This document shows positions 1-8,298 of a DNA stretch of 64,000 nt, piece by piece; within the stretch, counting starts at the first letter, position 1, and every line of letters begins with the position of its first letter. This DNA comes from an uncultured Holdemanella sp. GTDB taxonomy: Bacteria; Bacillota_I; Bacilli_A; Erysipelotrichales; Erysipelotrichaceae. The stretch covers positions 91,962 through 155,961 of the forward strand of contig NZ_CAKVMR010000001.1 in NCBI RefSeq assembly GCF_934772795.1, in the 5' to 3' direction. Below the pieces are notes generated by a model. That model was not told where the DNA came from, ran no database searches, and was given only the letters and a program-made list of their open reading frames with translations. A program made the translations under genes and the position numbers.

Positions 1-305
1 GCGATGAAGGAAAGAATGTCTTATTGGAAATTGAAGTGCAGGGAGCTATTCAAGTACAGGAAAAGTGTCCGGATGCGATTTCGATCTTTATTATTCCACC
101 TTCAATGGAGGAATTGGAAAGACGTATTCGTGGTCGTAGCACAGAGCCTGAAGAAATCATTCAGCAACGACTTGCCAAGGCTAGCAACGAAATGAAGATG
201 GTATCTCAATATAAATATATTGTTTGTAATGATGATCCAAAGCTTGCAGCTGAGCTAATTAAGACGATTATTCTTCGTCATGTTGAGCTTGAAGAAAACA
301 AATAG
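1..305 (+). CDS. gmk: Guanylate kinase, C-terminal part (cut by window edge)
   Basis: The reading frame is open from base 3 and ends at TAG 303-305, giving about 100 residues. The visible part matches the second half of guanylate kinase: the segment around VLLEIEVQGAIQV, then FIIPPSMEELERRIRGR (LID/core region with the arginines that hold phosphates), and the helical C-terminus. The enzyme phosphorylates GMP to GDP with ATP in the cytoplasm. The N-terminal P-loop is outside the window. A promoter directly follows the stop, so the downstream operon starts independently of gmk. Confidence 0.93.
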   Translation, partial: DEGKNVLLEIEVQGAIQVQEKCPDAISIFIIPPSMEELERRIRGRSTEPEEIIQQRLAKASNEMKMVSQYKYIVCNDDPKLAAELIKTIILRHVELEENK

Positions 306-334
306 TTGCAAATAAAGCTTTTTTGTGCTATAAA
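306..334 (+). promoter_or_regulatory. Sigma-A type promoter for the rimP-nusA-infB operon
   Basis: TTGCAA (306-311) and TATAAA (329-334) are separated by 17 bases. It lies right after the gmk stop and about 65 bases before rimP, so transcription would begin near 341 and include the hairpin at 353-376. Confidence 0.65.
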
Positions 335-352
335 TACATTGTATAGAAATTC

Positions 353-383
353 AAGGAGTGGGTCGTACCACTCCTTATATTTT
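353..383 (+). terminator. Leader hairpin upstream of rimP, attenuator-like
   Basis: Perfect 9-bp inverted repeat AAGGAGTGG / CCACTCCTT (353-361 and 368-376) followed by a short T-rich stretch. It lies between the predicted start of transcription and rimP. The left arm contains an AAGGAG sequence like a ribosome binding site, but no start codon follows it. It may be an intrinsic terminator of gmk read-through or an attenuator of the operon. Confidence 0.5.
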
Positions 384-400
384 GCACTAAGGAGAAATGT

Positions 401-859
401 ATGGACAATCTTAAAGAATGGATTGAAGAAGTTCTTAAGGACAATGGATGCCATTTGTATGAATTAGAATGGATTACAAATCAGGGTACACCATTATTAA
501 GAGTTTCGGTTGAAAAAGAAGACGGTACAATGGATTTGGATACTTGTGCATCATGCTCAGATGCGATTGGTACAATGCTCGATGAAAAAGACTGGTATGC
601 CAAAGAATACATGCTTGAAGTTTGTTCGCCAGGAGCGGAAAGAGAGCTTCGTACGGATGAAGAAATTCAAAGAGCCGTTGGCAAATATGTATTTGTCAAA
701 ATGAAGGATCCAAAACAAGGTTTAGATCAAGTCATTGGTGATCTTGTTGAAGCGACAGAAAATGATGTAACGATTTCATATCGTGATAAGACAAGAACAA
801 AGAAGATCACTATTGAAAAGAGTAACATTCAGCTGATTATGACGGCTGTAAAGGTATAG
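401..859 (+). CDS. rimP: Ribosome maturation factor RimP
   Basis: A 152-residue protein of the YlxS/RimP family, needed for late maturation of the 30S subunit. The N-terminal alpha/beta domain (about 1-80) contains the family pattern GTPLLRVSVEKEDGTMDLDTC, followed by LEVCSPGAERELR (about 71-83), which is the most conserved RimP signature. The C-terminal half is the SH3-like domain. AAGGAG lies 8 bases before the ATG. It is first in an operon with nusA, rnpM, ylxQ, infB and rbfA, the standard Firmicutes order, with a 10-base gap to nusA. Confidence 0.95.
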   Translation: MDNLKEWIEEVLKDNGCHLYELEWITNQGTPLLRVSVEKEDGTMDLDTCASCSDAIGTMLDEKDWYAKEYMLEVCSPGAERELRTDEEIQRAVGKYVFVKMKDPKQGLDQVIGDLVEATENDVTISYRDKTRTKKITIEKSNIQLIMTAVKV

Positions 860-869
860 GAGAAAAAAG

Positions 870-2483
870 ATGAAACCAAAAATTAAAGTTGCAGATTTAG
901 CAAAAGCTCTACAGGGCATTGAAACAGATCGTCAATTAACAAAGGAAATTGTTGAAGATGCTTTAAAAGAAGCTTTGACAAAGGCTTACCGCAAACACAT
1001 CGAAATTCCAGATGCGTATGTTCGTGTAGACATTGTAGATGGAACAATTCACATTTACCATGAGCGTATGGTTGTTGAAGAAGTTGAAGATGATGAATTA
1101 GAAATCGAATTGGAAGAAGCTCAAAAAGAAAATCCAAACATTCAATTAGGTGATATGGTTGGTGAAGAAGTGGATTTCACAGATTTTGATCGTGCGGCTG
1201 TTGTACTTGCCAAAAACGTGATGAAACAAAAGATTCGTGAAGCTGAAAAAGCCTTGGTTTACGAAGAATATTGCGATAAAGTTGATGAAATGGTTCTAGG
1301 AACAATTGAAACAGTTGAAGAAAAATTTGTGATCGTAAATATTGGTAAAACATTTGCGATGATGAAAAAATCAGCTCAGATTCCAACAGAACATTATAAA
1401 GAAGGCGACAACATCTTAGTTGTGATTACTGAAGTCAACAAAGAAACAAAGGGTGCTCAAGTTTTAGTATCTCGTGCAACTCCAGTATTTGTTCGTCGTT
1501 TATTTGAACGTGAAGTTCCAGAAATCTACAATGGAATCATTGAAATCAAAGCGATTGCCAGAGATCCAGGTGAAAGATGTAAGATTGCGGTTTATTCACA
1601 CAATGAAAACATCGACCCAATTGGAGCATGTATTGGTCCTCGTGGAAGTCGTGTACAAACAATCATTGAAGAATTGAATGGTGAAAAAATCGATATCTTC
1701 GAATGGTCTGACAATATCAGTGAATTGATCGCGAACGCATTAAGTCCAAGTGTTGGTGTTGCGGTGATTCCAAATGAAAATGTAAAAGATGGATTGATCG
1801 TTGTTGTTCCAGATAACCAATTATCACTAGCAATTGGTAAGCGTGGTAAAAATGCGCGTTTGGCTGTTAAATTAACAAACCACAAGATTGATATCAAATC
1901 GGAAAGCGAAATGCAGGAATTGGGTATTGATTACATGGCTATAAGTGCAAAAATGCAAGAAGAATATGAAGAAAAGAAAGCTAAAGAACGTGCTTATAAA
2001 CAACAACAGAAGATTGATGAATTAAAATCAAATGAAGCCGATATTGAAAACATCGATGTAGCTGATTTCACATATGAAGATGAAGAAGTGGATGCAGTTG
2101 AAGAACATGCCCAAGATACTTTATTTGAAAAAGAGAATGTGGTTGAAGAAAAAGAAGTCGATGAAATGGAAGAATTGGCTCGTATTGCGAAACAAAATCG
2201 TAAAGAAAAGACAGCTGCTGATGTAAAGGAATATACTTCTAAGTTTGAATCTATGGCGGATGCTTCCAATAAACAAGAAGAGCCTCAAGTTTCTAAACCT
2301 AAAAAAGAAAAGGTTGAAGAAGAAAAGAAACCAGTTGAAGTTAAGAAATTTAACTATGAAGATATGAAACCAATCTATTCGGATGAAGAGTTGGCTGAAA
2401 TCGAAGAACAGGAATATGAAGATGAAAATGCCTGGGACGATGATGTTGACTACGAAGAATATGATGAATATTATGATGACTAG
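870..2483 (+). CDS. nusA: Transcription termination/antitermination factor NusA
   Basis: A 537-residue NusA. The order is an N-terminal RNA polymerase-binding domain (about 1-130), an S1 domain (about 135-205), and tandem KH domains (about 230-350) with the signatures GACIGPRGSRVQTI and LAIGKRGKNARLAVK. After residue 360 there is a long highly acidic, glutamate/lysine-rich tail that ends in a run of Asp, Glu and Tyr. This makes the protein much longer than the roughly 370 residues of Bacillus NusA. The tail has no motif I recognise. The protein binds elongating polymerase and nascent RNA, promoting pausing and termination. Confidence 0.96.
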   Translation: MKPKIKVADLAKALQGIETDRQLTKEIVEDALKEALTKAYRKHIEIPDAYVRVDIVDGTIHIYHERMVVEEVEDDELEIELEEAQKENPNIQLGDMVGEEVDFTDFDRAAVVLAKNVMKQKIREAEKALVYEEYCDKVDEMVLGTIETVEEKFVIVNIGKTFAMMKKSAQIPTEHYKEGDNILVVITEVNKETKGAQVLVSRATPVFVRRLFEREVPEIYNGIIEIKAIARDPGERCKIAVYSHNENIDPIGACIGPRGSRVQTIIEELNGEKIDIFEWSDNISELIANALSPSVGVAVIPNENVKDGLIVVVPDNQLSLAIGKRGKNARLAVKLTNHKIDIKSESEMQELGIDYMAISAKMQEEYEEKKAKERAYKQQQKIDELKSNEADIENIDVADFTYEDEEVDAVEEHAQDTLFEKENVVEEKEVDEMEELARIAKQNRKEKTAADVKEYTSKFESMADASNKQEEPQVSKPKKEKVEEEKKPVEVKKFNYEDMKPIYSDEELAEIEEQEYEDENAWDDDVDYEEYDEYYDD

Positions 2484-2494
2484 GAGTTGGTTTC

Positions 2495-2755
2495 ATGCGT
2501 AAGATTCCAATGCGAAAATGTGTCGTAACGCAAGAGCGTTTCCCTAAAAAGGATTTGATTCGTGTGGTACGTACACCTGAACAAACAATTGAGATCGATT
2601 TAACAGGTAAAAAGAATGGGCATGGGGCTTATATTTCTAAAAGCTTAGAAACGTTAGCTCTTGCCAAAAAGAATAAGGCTTTACAAAGGGCTTTAGAAAC
2701 TGAAATTCCCGATGAAGTATATCAGGAATTAGAAGCAATCATTACCAATGAATAA
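2495..2755 (+). CDS. rnpM: RNase P modulator RnpM (YlxR family)
   Basis: An 86-residue YlxR-family protein, with the signature RKCVVTQERFPKKDLIRVVR near the N-terminus and GKKNGHGAYISKS in the middle. In Bacillus subtilis the homologue binds RNase P RNA and modulates its activity. The gene sits between nusA and ylxQ as usual, and its end overlaps the ylxQ start by 8 bases, which suggests coupled translation. Confidence 0.92.
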   Translation: MRKIPMRKCVVTQERFPKKDLIRVVRTPEQTIEIDLTGKKNGHGAYISKSLETLALAKKNKALQRALETEIPDEVYQELEAIITNE

Positions 2756-3038
2756 AGTTACGAATTTGATACAGCTAGCATATCGTGCTGGTAAAGTAGC
2801 AAAGGGTGATTCTTTACTTGTTAGTATTCAAAAATCTCAAGCAAAACTTGTACTTGTATCTTCTTTATGCGGACAAAACCGTATGAAGAAGATTCAGGAT
2901 AAATGCACATATTACAATGTGCCGTATATAGTGGTAGAACCATCTGTATTAGATGATGTTTCTTATAAAAAGATGAGTGCTATTGCGATTGTAGATAGTG
3001 GCTTTGCCAAAGCGATTATCGAAAAGATGAAAGGTTAG
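2748..3038 (+). CDS. ylxQ: L7Ae-family ribosomal-like protein YlxQ
   Basis: A 96-residue member of the L7Ae/L30e/Gadd45 family of kink-turn RNA binders. The family pattern is visible in [19 protein letters not shown] near the N-terminus and in [13 protein letters not shown]. The exact role of YlxQ is not settled; it is found in nusA-infB operons of most Firmicutes. It starts inside the end of rnpM (8-base overlap) and is followed by infB after 8 bases. Confidence 0.9.
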   Translation: MNKVTNLIQLAYRAGKVAKGDSLLVSIQKSQAKLVLVSSLCGQNRMKKIQDKCTYYNVPYIVVEPSVLDDVSYKKMSAIAIVDSGFAKAIIEKMKG

Positions 3039-3046
3039 GTGATTCG

Positions 3047-4900
3047 ATGGCTTATAACAACAACAATAAAAACAAAAAGAAACCAAATCGAAAAGGGCAT
3101 AAGAGTTCGTATCAGTCTAATGCACCTAAAAAGGAAGAAGCTGTAAAGGAAATCACATATAGTGATGCGATTACTGTAGGTCAGTTAGCACAATTGCTTC
3201 ACAAAAATAGTTCTGAAATCATTAAATTCTTATTTATGATGGGAAATATGTCAACAATCAATACTGTATTATCAGATGAGGATATTGAATTGATCTGTAT
3301 GAACTTCAATGTAGAAGTACATAAAGAAGTTGTTGTTGACGAAGATGATATTGAAGAACAACTTCAAAATGTAGAAGAAGACGAATCTAAATTAGTACCT
3401 CGTCCTCCAGTTGTCACAATCATGGGTCACGTTGACCATGGTAAAACAACATTGTTGGATACAATTCGTAAAGCGAATGTTACAGAAGGTGAATTTGGTG
3501 GTATTACACAGCACATTGGTGCGTACCAGGTATCCTTAAAGGGAAGAAAAGTAACATTCTTAGATACACCAGGTCACGAAGCCTTTACTGCAATGCGTGC
3601 TCGTGGTGCGGAAGTAACGGATATCGTAATTATCGTTGTTGCGGCCGATGATGGTGTAATGCCTCAGACAAAAGAAGCGGTAGACCATGCCAAAGCTGCA
3701 GGTGTTCCAATTGTAGTTGCCGTTAATAAAATTGATAAGCCAGGCGCAAATCCAGATCGTATCATGTCCGAAATGAGTGAACTAGGAATTATGCCTGAAG
3801 AATGGGGTGGAGATACAATCTTTACTCAAGTATCTGCGAAAAAGGGAACAGGTGTTCCAGAATTGTTGGAAACGATGTTATTAGTTGCAGATATGCAAGA
3901 ATTAAAGGCAAATCCAGATACAAATGCTTCTGGTACTGTTATTGAAGCGAAGTTAGATAAGGGTCGTGGACCAGTTGCGACAGTGTTAGTACAACGTGGT
4001 ACATTACATACGGGAGATAGTCTTGTGGTTGGTACTTCTTATGGTCGTGTTCGTAAGATGACAAACGATCGTGGTATGGAAATCAAACATGCAGAACCAA
4101 GTTGTCCAGTTGAAATCATTGGTTTAAATGAAGTGCCTAGAGCTGGTGATGTCTTCATGTCTTATGATAGCTATAAGAAAGCAGCTGAAATTGCTGGTCA
4201 TCGTTTGGATAAACAAATTGAAAAAGAACGTAATTCAACAAGTGCAATGTCTTTGGAAGATTTGGCTAAGAAAATTGATGAGGGTGATGTTCAAGAAATC
4301 AATGTCTTGATCAAAGCCGATGTTCAGGGTTCTGCCGAAGCTTTAAAGGCAAGTATGGAAAAACTAGAAGTCGATGGAAATGTTCGTATCAATGTCATTC
4401 GTTCAACAGTAGGTACAATTACAGAATCTGATATCTTACTAGCAAGTGCATCGAATGCGATCATTTATGGTTTCAACATTCGTCCTAGTGCAGCCATTCG
4501 TAAAAAAGCCGAAGAAGAAGGAGTGGAAATCCGTTTACACAACATCATCTATAAGGCTTTAGAAGAATTACAAGCAGCTATGAAGGGTATGCTTGCACCA
4601 GTATATGAAGAAGTTGTGATTGGTCAGGCGGATGTTCGTCAAATCTATAAGGTAAGTAAGATTGGTACAATTGCCGGATGTATGGTTACGGATGGTAAGA
4701 TGAAGCGTGATTGTAAAGTTCGTTTGATCCGTGAAGGTATTGTTGTTTATACCGGTAAACTTGGATCATTACGTCGTTTTGAAAATGATGTTAAGGAAGT
4801 TATAAATGGTTACGAATGTGGTATGACAATCGAAAACTTTAACGATATTAAAGTAGGAGATATTATAGAAGGCTTCGAAGATCAGGAAGTGGAAGAATAG
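3047..4900 (+). CDS. infB: Translation initiation factor IF-2
   Basis: A 617-residue IF-2. After a short basic N-terminus and an IF2_N helical module (about 40-95) comes the GTPase domain. G1 is GHVDHGKT at 127-134, followed by the DTPGHE switch and NKID. Domains II, III and C, which bind fMet-tRNA and the ribosome, follow. It lacks the long repeat-rich N-terminal extension of many IF-2 proteins. It recruits initiator tRNA to the 30S subunit and drives subunit joining. It is one base away from rbfA. Confidence 0.97.
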   Translation: MAYNNNNKNKKKPNRKGHKSSYQSNAPKKEEAVKEITYSDAITVGQLAQLLHKNSSEIIKFLFMMGNMSTINTVLSDEDIELICMNFNVEVHKEVVVDEDDIEEQLQNVEEDESKLVPRPPVVTIMGHVDHGKTTLLDTIRKANVTEGEFGGITQHIGAYQVSLKGRKVTFLDTPGHEAFTAMRARGAEVTDIVIIVVAADDGVMPQTKEAVDHAKAAGVPIVVAVNKIDKPGANPDRIMSEMSELGIMPEEWGGDTIFTQVSAKKGTGVPELLETMLLVADMQELKANPDTNASGTVIEAKLDKGRGPVATVLVQRGTLHTGDSLVVGTSYGRVRKMTNDRGMEIKHAEPSCPVEIIGLNEVPRAGDVFMSYDSYKKAAEIAGHRLDKQIEKERNSTSAMSLEDLAKKIDEGDVQEINVLIKADVQGSAEALKASMEKLEVDGNVRINVIRSTVGTITESDILLASASNAIIYGFNIRPSAAIRKKAEEEGVEIRLHNIIYKALEELQAAMKGMLAPVYEEVVIGQADVRQIYKVSKIGTIAGCMVTDGKMKRDCKVRLIREGIVVYTGKLGSLRRFENDVKEVINGYECGMTIENFNDIKVGDIIEGFEDQEVEE

Positions 4901-4901
4901 T

Positions 4902-5240
4902 ATGTCATTAAAAACAGAACGTATGGAAATGACAATTCAAAGAGAGATTTCACGTATTCTTCAATTTGAATTGAAAAATCCGAACTTAGGTTTTTGCACG
5001 GTAACGGATGTACAATGTACAAATGATTTATCACAAGCCAAAGTCTATGTTACATTCCTTGGAAAACAAGGTCGTAATGATGCGGGTATGCGTGTTTTAA
5101 ATCAATCAAAGGGTTTCATTCGTTCTCAAGTTGCAAAAAAAATTAAGATTCGTAAGATGCCAGAATTGATATTTATTCAAGATACAAGTCTTGAACAGGG
5201 AAATAAGATCGAAAACATCTTAAAGGAAATTGAAAAATAG
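4902..5240 (+). CDS. rbfA: 30S ribosome-binding factor RbfA
   Basis: A 112-residue KH-fold protein. The N-terminus RMEMTIQREISRILQFEL and the central VTDVQCTNDLSQAKVYVTF are typical RbfA. It binds the 5' region of 16S rRNA during 30S maturation and cold adaptation, acting in the same process as RimP and IF-2 in this operon. It is the last gene of the operon, and its stop codon is part of the terminator stem that follows. Confidence 0.94.
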   Translation: MSLKTERMEMTIQREISRILQFELKNPNLGFCTVTDVQCTNDLSQAKVYVTFLGKQGRNDAGMRVLNQSKGFIRSQVAKKIKIRKMPELIFIQDTSLEQGNKIENILKEIEK

Positions 5241-5268
5241 AGAAGACTTTAACGGTCTTCTCTTTTGT
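5239..5268 (+). terminator. Terminator after rbfA, shared by the convergent small gene
   Basis: AGAGAAGAC (5239-5247) pairs perfectly with GTCTTCTCT (5255-5263), followed by TTTTGTTTTG. The left arm contains the end of the rbfA stop codon. The stop of the opposing small gene falls in the loop at 5249-5251. Confidence 0.85.
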
Positions 5269-5395
5269 TTTGTATAGATAGAATAAAGCAACAAACGCCT
5301 AAGAGTATGTAGGTAATGTTCTTTGACAACAGGTAGGTAATGATAAATAATATCCCGGCAATCACATATAATATTTGATGTAGATTCTGTTTCAT
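5249..5395 (-). CDS. 48-residue two-helix membrane protein, function unknown
   Basis: A short minus-strand frame with a good ribosome binding site (AAAAGGAG) 5 bases before its ATG. The product begins MKQNLHQILYVIAGILF and is almost entirely two hydrophobic helices (about 7-23 and 28-42) ending in a charged tail, QNKREDR. Length and layout are typical of the many small unannotated Firmicutes membrane proteins. The stop lies in the loop of the rbfA terminator, so both genes use one hairpin. I do not recognise a family. The clean Shine-Dalgarno sequence and membrane-like composition argue that it is real. Confidence 0.65.
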   Translation of the reverse strand: MKQNLHQILYVIAGILFIITYLLSKNITYILLGVCCFILSIQNKREDR

Positions 5396-5418
5396 GGTAC
5401 TCCTTTTATAGATTATTA

Positions 5419-5456
5419 CAAAAAAGAGAATCAGTATATTAGCTGAATCTCTTTTT
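5419..5456 (-). terminator. Terminator after the first thiolase gene
   Basis: Arms AAAAAGAGAATCAG (5421-5434) and CTGAATCTCTTTTT (5443-5456) pair over about 14 bp with one mismatch. Read on the minus strand the stem is followed by TTTTTT. It lies 29 bases past the thiolase stop. Confidence 0.75.
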
Positions 5457-5484
5457 AGAAGTAGTTAGTTATTATTGATTTAAA

Positions 5485-6669
5485 TTAGTCACGTTCTACG
5501 ATAGTAGCACAACCCATACCACCACCGATGCAAAGTGTAGCTAAACCTTTCTTAGCATCACGTTTTTGCATTTCGTGTAGTAATGTAACTAAAATACGGC
5601 ATCCACTAGCTCCAACTGGGTGACCTAATGCAACGGCTCCACCGTTAACGTTAACTTTGCTCATATCGAATCCTAATTCTTTAGCAACAGCTACAGATTG
5701 TGCAGCGAATGCTTCGTTAGCTTCGATTAAGTCCATATCGTCGACTGTTAATCCTGTTCTTTCCATTACTTTACGAGTAGCAGCAACTGGTCCGATACCC
5801 ATAACTTCTGGTTCAACACCAGCTAATGCACCTTGTACCCAAGTAGCCATTGGTGTAACACCTAATTCTTTAGCTTTTTCTTCGCTCATAACAACGATTG
5901 CAGCAGCACCATCATTGATTCCTGAAGCATTACCAGCAGTTACCATTCCGCCTTCTTTACCAGAGCAGCAACGTAATTTTGCCAATGTTTCAACAGTTGT
6001 TCCTGGACGAGGTCCTTCATCTACTTTGAATTCAACGATTTCTTTTTTAACTTTAACTGGAACTGGTACGATTTCATCATCGAATTTGTGTTCAGCCATA
6101 GCTTTTTCTGCTTTTTGTTGAGAGTTAGCTGAGAATTCATCTAATTCTTCACGAGTTAAGTGCCAACGATCACAGATGTTTTCTGCAGTGATCATCATGT
6201 GGTAGTGGTTGAATGCATCTGTTAATGCATCATTTACCATTGTATCGATGATAGTAGCATTGTTCATACGGTAACCGAAACGAGCTTTTGTCATAGCATA
6301 TGGTGCCATTGACATGTTTTCCATACCACCCGCAACAACGATGTCAGCTTGACCAGCTTTAATCATTGCAGCAGCTTGGTTAACACAGTTTAAACCAGAT
6401 CCACAAACAACATTTAATGTTACGGCAGGAACTTCAATTGGTAGACCAGCTTTGATACTAGCTTGACGAGCCACGTTTTGTCCTTGAGCAGCTTGGATAA
6501 CGCATCCCATTAATACTTCGTCAACTTGTTCAGGTTTTACACCTGCACGGTTCAATGCTTCTTTAATAACGATAGCACCTAAATCAGCAGCTGGAGTGTT
6601 ACTTAAAGCTCCACCCATTTTACCAATAGCAGTACGACATGCACCTGCTAAAACTACTTTTTTTGTCAT
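5485..6669 (-). CDS. thlA: Acetyl-CoA C-acetyltransferase (thiolase), copy 1
   Basis: A 394-residue thiolase II that condenses two acetyl-CoA into acetoacetyl-CoA, the first step of butyrate synthesis. The acylated cysteine is C89 in VVCGSGLN; the C-terminal [14 protein letters not shown] histidine motif and CIGGGMGCA second cysteine are both present. The start is the ATG at 6669, preceded by GGAGG at a good distance. An in-frame ATG 33 bases upstream has no such site. It lies opposite to the bcd operon and has its own promoter and terminator, so it can be expressed separately from the second thiolase gene behind it. Confidence 0.93.
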   Translation of the reverse strand: MTKKVVLAGACRTAIGKMGGALSNTPAADLGAIVIKEALNRAGVKPEQVDEVLMGCVIQAAQGQNVARQASIKAGLPIEVPAVTLNVVCGSGLNCVNQAAAMIKAGQADIVVAGGMENMSMAPYAMTKARFGYRMNNATIIDTMVNDALTDAFNHYHMMITAENICDRWHLTREELDEFSANSQQKAEKAMAEHKFDDEIVPVPVKVKKEIVEFKVDEGPRPGTTVETLAKLRCCSGKEGGMVTAGNASGINDGAAAIVVMSEEKAKELGVTPMATWVQGALAGVEPEVMGIGPVAATRKVMERTGLTVDDMDLIEANEAFAAQSVAVAKELGFDMSKVNVNGGAVALGHPVGASGCRILVTLLHEMQKRDAKKGLATLCIGGGMGCATIVERD

Positions 6670-6713
6670 ATTAATATTCCTCCATGTAAGACTATAAGTC
6701 ATTTACCTTTTAA

Positions 6714-6770
6714 ACTTTAACATAGTGAATGATGAAAATCAATCACAAATTAAAAAATTCACAAGTGAAT
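6714..6770 (-). promoter_or_regulatory. Promoter and palindrome upstream of thiolase copy 1
   Basis: Minus-strand TTGATT (6742-6737) and TAAAGT (6719-6714) are spaced by 17 bases. A perfect palindrome ATTCAC-AA-GTGAAT lies just upstream at 6757-6770. The half-site GTGAAT is also seen in the promoter of the second thiolase gene. An operator role is an inference. Confidence 0.45.
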
Positions 6771-6777
6771 CTAAAGA

Positions 6778-6802
6778 AATAAGGAGAACACGTCTCCTTA
6801 TT
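6778..6802 (-). terminator. Terminator after thiolase copy 2
   Basis: Perfect 10-bp arms AATAAGGAGA (6778-6787) and TCTCCTTATT (6793-6802). Reading on the minus strand the stem ends in TTATTTCTTT. It lies just past the thiolase stop codon. Confidence 0.75.
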
Positions 6803-6804
6803 GA

Positions 6805-8010
6805 TTAATCGCACATTTTTACGATAACAGCGGCACCTTGTCCTCCACCAATACATAGGGAAGCAAGACCAATTTTTGATTTACGTTTTTGCATTTCATA
6901 TAACAATGAAACTAAGATACGGTTTCCACTCGCACCAACTGGGTGACCTAAAGCAATAGCTCCACCATTTACGTTTGTCTTAGCTAAGAAGGCTTCACGA
7001 TCCATACCTGTAGCTTCTTCTAATTCGTGGATAACACCTAATGATTGAGCAGCAAATGCTTCGTTCAATTCAACTAAGTCAAGATCTTCGATTTTTAGAT
7101 CTGCATATTTTAATGCGTTTAAAATAGCTGGTGTTGGACCAAGTCCCATAACTCGTGGATCAACTCCACCTTGTCCAAATCCGATAACTTCAGCGATTGG
7201 TGTTAAGTTATATTTTTTAACAGCATCTTCGCTGGCAACGATAGTAAATGATGCACCATCATTGATACCAGAAGCATTACCTGCAGTAACAGTTCCGTCA
7301 GCATTGAATGCTGGACGTAATTTAGCTAATTTTTCTAAGCTTGTCTTACGAGGGTGTTCATCTGTATCAAATACAACTTCACCTTTACGAGTTTTATAAG
7401 TAATAGGAACGATTTCATCTTTGAATTTACCTGCAGCAATAGCAGCTAAAGCTTTTTCTTGAGAAGCAAATGCGAATTCATCTTGTGCTTCACGAGAAAT
7501 GTTGTATTTTTTAGCGATGTTGTCAGCAGTACATCCCATGTGAATTCCATACATTGCATCTGTTAAACCATCGTGTAACATAGCATCGACTAATTTTTGG
7601 TCTCCCATCTTAGTTCCTGTACGGTTTTTGTAGCTCAACATGAATGGAGCACGAGTCATAGATTCAACACCACCAGCAACATATAAGTCACCAAAGTTAG
7701 CTTGAATACGAAGTGTAGCTTCCATAACGGCTTTTAAACCTGAACCACATAACATATTGATTGATTGTGCACATACTTCAACAGGAATACCTGCATCGAA
7801 TGCAACGTGACGAGCAATGTTTTGTCCTAAACCGGCAGCGATTACGTTACCGATAATAACTTCGTCCAAGTTTGCTGGATCAATGTTTGCTTGTTTAATA
7901 GTTTCCTTTAAAACTGTAGCTCCAACAGTTGCTAAATCCACATCTGTTAGACTTCCCAAAAAAGTACCAATTGCACTACGTTTCGCAGCAACAATATAAG
8001 CTTTTCTCAT
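6805..8010 (-). CDS. Acetyl-CoA C-acetyltransferase (thiolase), copy 2
   Basis: A 401-residue thiolase clearly related to its neighbour but not a recent duplicate. The active cysteine is C88 in [22 protein letters not shown] and CIGGGQGAAV carry the histidine and second cysteine. It should make acetoacetyl-CoA or act on 3-ketoacyl-CoA in the opposite direction; which of the two thiolases serves butyrate synthesis cannot be told from sequence. It has its own promoter with a palindrome over the start region and its own terminator, so the two thiolases appear to be separate transcription units on the same strand. Confidence 0.92.
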   Translation of the reverse strand: MRKAYIVAAKRSAIGTFLGSLTDVDLATVGATVLKETIKQANIDPANLDEVIIGNVIAAGLGQNIARHVAFDAGIPVEVCAQSINMLCGSGLKAVMEATLRIQANFGDLYVAGGVESMTRAPFMLSYKNRTGTKMGDQKLVDAMLHDGLTDAMYGIHMGCTADNIAKKYNISREAQDEFAFASQEKALAAIAAGKFKDEIVPITYKTRKGEVVFDTDEHPRKTSLEKLAKLRPAFNADGTVTAGNASGINDGASFTIVASEDAVKKYNLTPIAEVIGFGQGGVDPRVMGLGPTPAILNALKYADLKIEDLDLVELNEAFAAQSLGVIHELEEATGMDREAFLAKTNVNGGAIALGHPVGASGNRILVSLLYEMQKRKSKIGLASLCIGGGQGAAVIVKMCD

Positions 8011-8031
8011 TTGTATACCTACTTTCTACTC

Positions 8032-8086
8032 TGAATCGAGATTCACTTTACATGCTTAGTCTAGTCCTTAAAATAGGGGATGTCAA
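8032..8086 (-). promoter_or_regulatory. Promoter and palindromic operator of thiolase copy 2
   Basis: Minus-strand TTGACA (8086-8081) with TAGACT (8063-8058) at 17 bases. Just past the expected start point lies a perfect palindrome TGAATC-GA-GATTCA (8032-8045), placed where a bound repressor would block polymerase. The half-site GTGAATC recurs in the promoter of thiolase copy 1. Confidence 0.5.
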
Positions 8087-8156
8087 CCACTTGTTTATAA
8101 TTTCACATGTTAAAAATACTTAATATATATTAATAAGATAGGGTATTTGAAACAAT

Positions 8157-8174
8157 TTGTTAAAATATTAACAA
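8157..8174 (+). promoter_or_regulatory. Rex-type redox operator upstream of bcd
   Basis: TTGTTAA-AATA-TTAACAA is an exact match to the published Rex consensus TTGTTAANNNNTTAACAA. It ends 5 bases before the -35 box of the bcd promoter. Rex is an NADH-sensing repressor that leaves DNA when NADH is high. In Clostridia it controls crt-bcd-etf-hbd and alcohol dehydrogenase genes. The sequence match is direct; regulation by Rex is inferred. Confidence 0.8.
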
Positions 8175-8179
8175 AATCA

Positions 8180-8208
8180 TTGACGACGCTCAAAAAAGTA
8201 TGTAGAAT
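8180..8208 (+). promoter_or_regulatory. Promoter of the bcd-etfBA-hbd operon
   Basis: TTGACG (8180-8185) and TAGAAT (8203-8208) spaced by exactly 17 bases, adjacent to the Rex-type palindrome. The expected transcript start near 8215 leaves a leader of about 80 bases. Confidence 0.8.
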
Positions 8209-8298
8209 ATGACTGTGTGAAAAGTTTAACATACTTTCTCATGCTATCGATGTCCTAATTCGAATAGTTCAAGAAAACTGGAAAGGAGAACTTCATTT

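Noticed and set aside
1592..1897. Minus-strand frame of 101 codons inside nusA
   Set aside because: It is the shadow of the KH-domain coding sequence and carries no start signals.
6670..6702. Upstream start for thiolase copy 1
   Set aside because: The 11 extra residues are not part of thiolases, and the GGAGG lies between this codon and the ATG at 6669.
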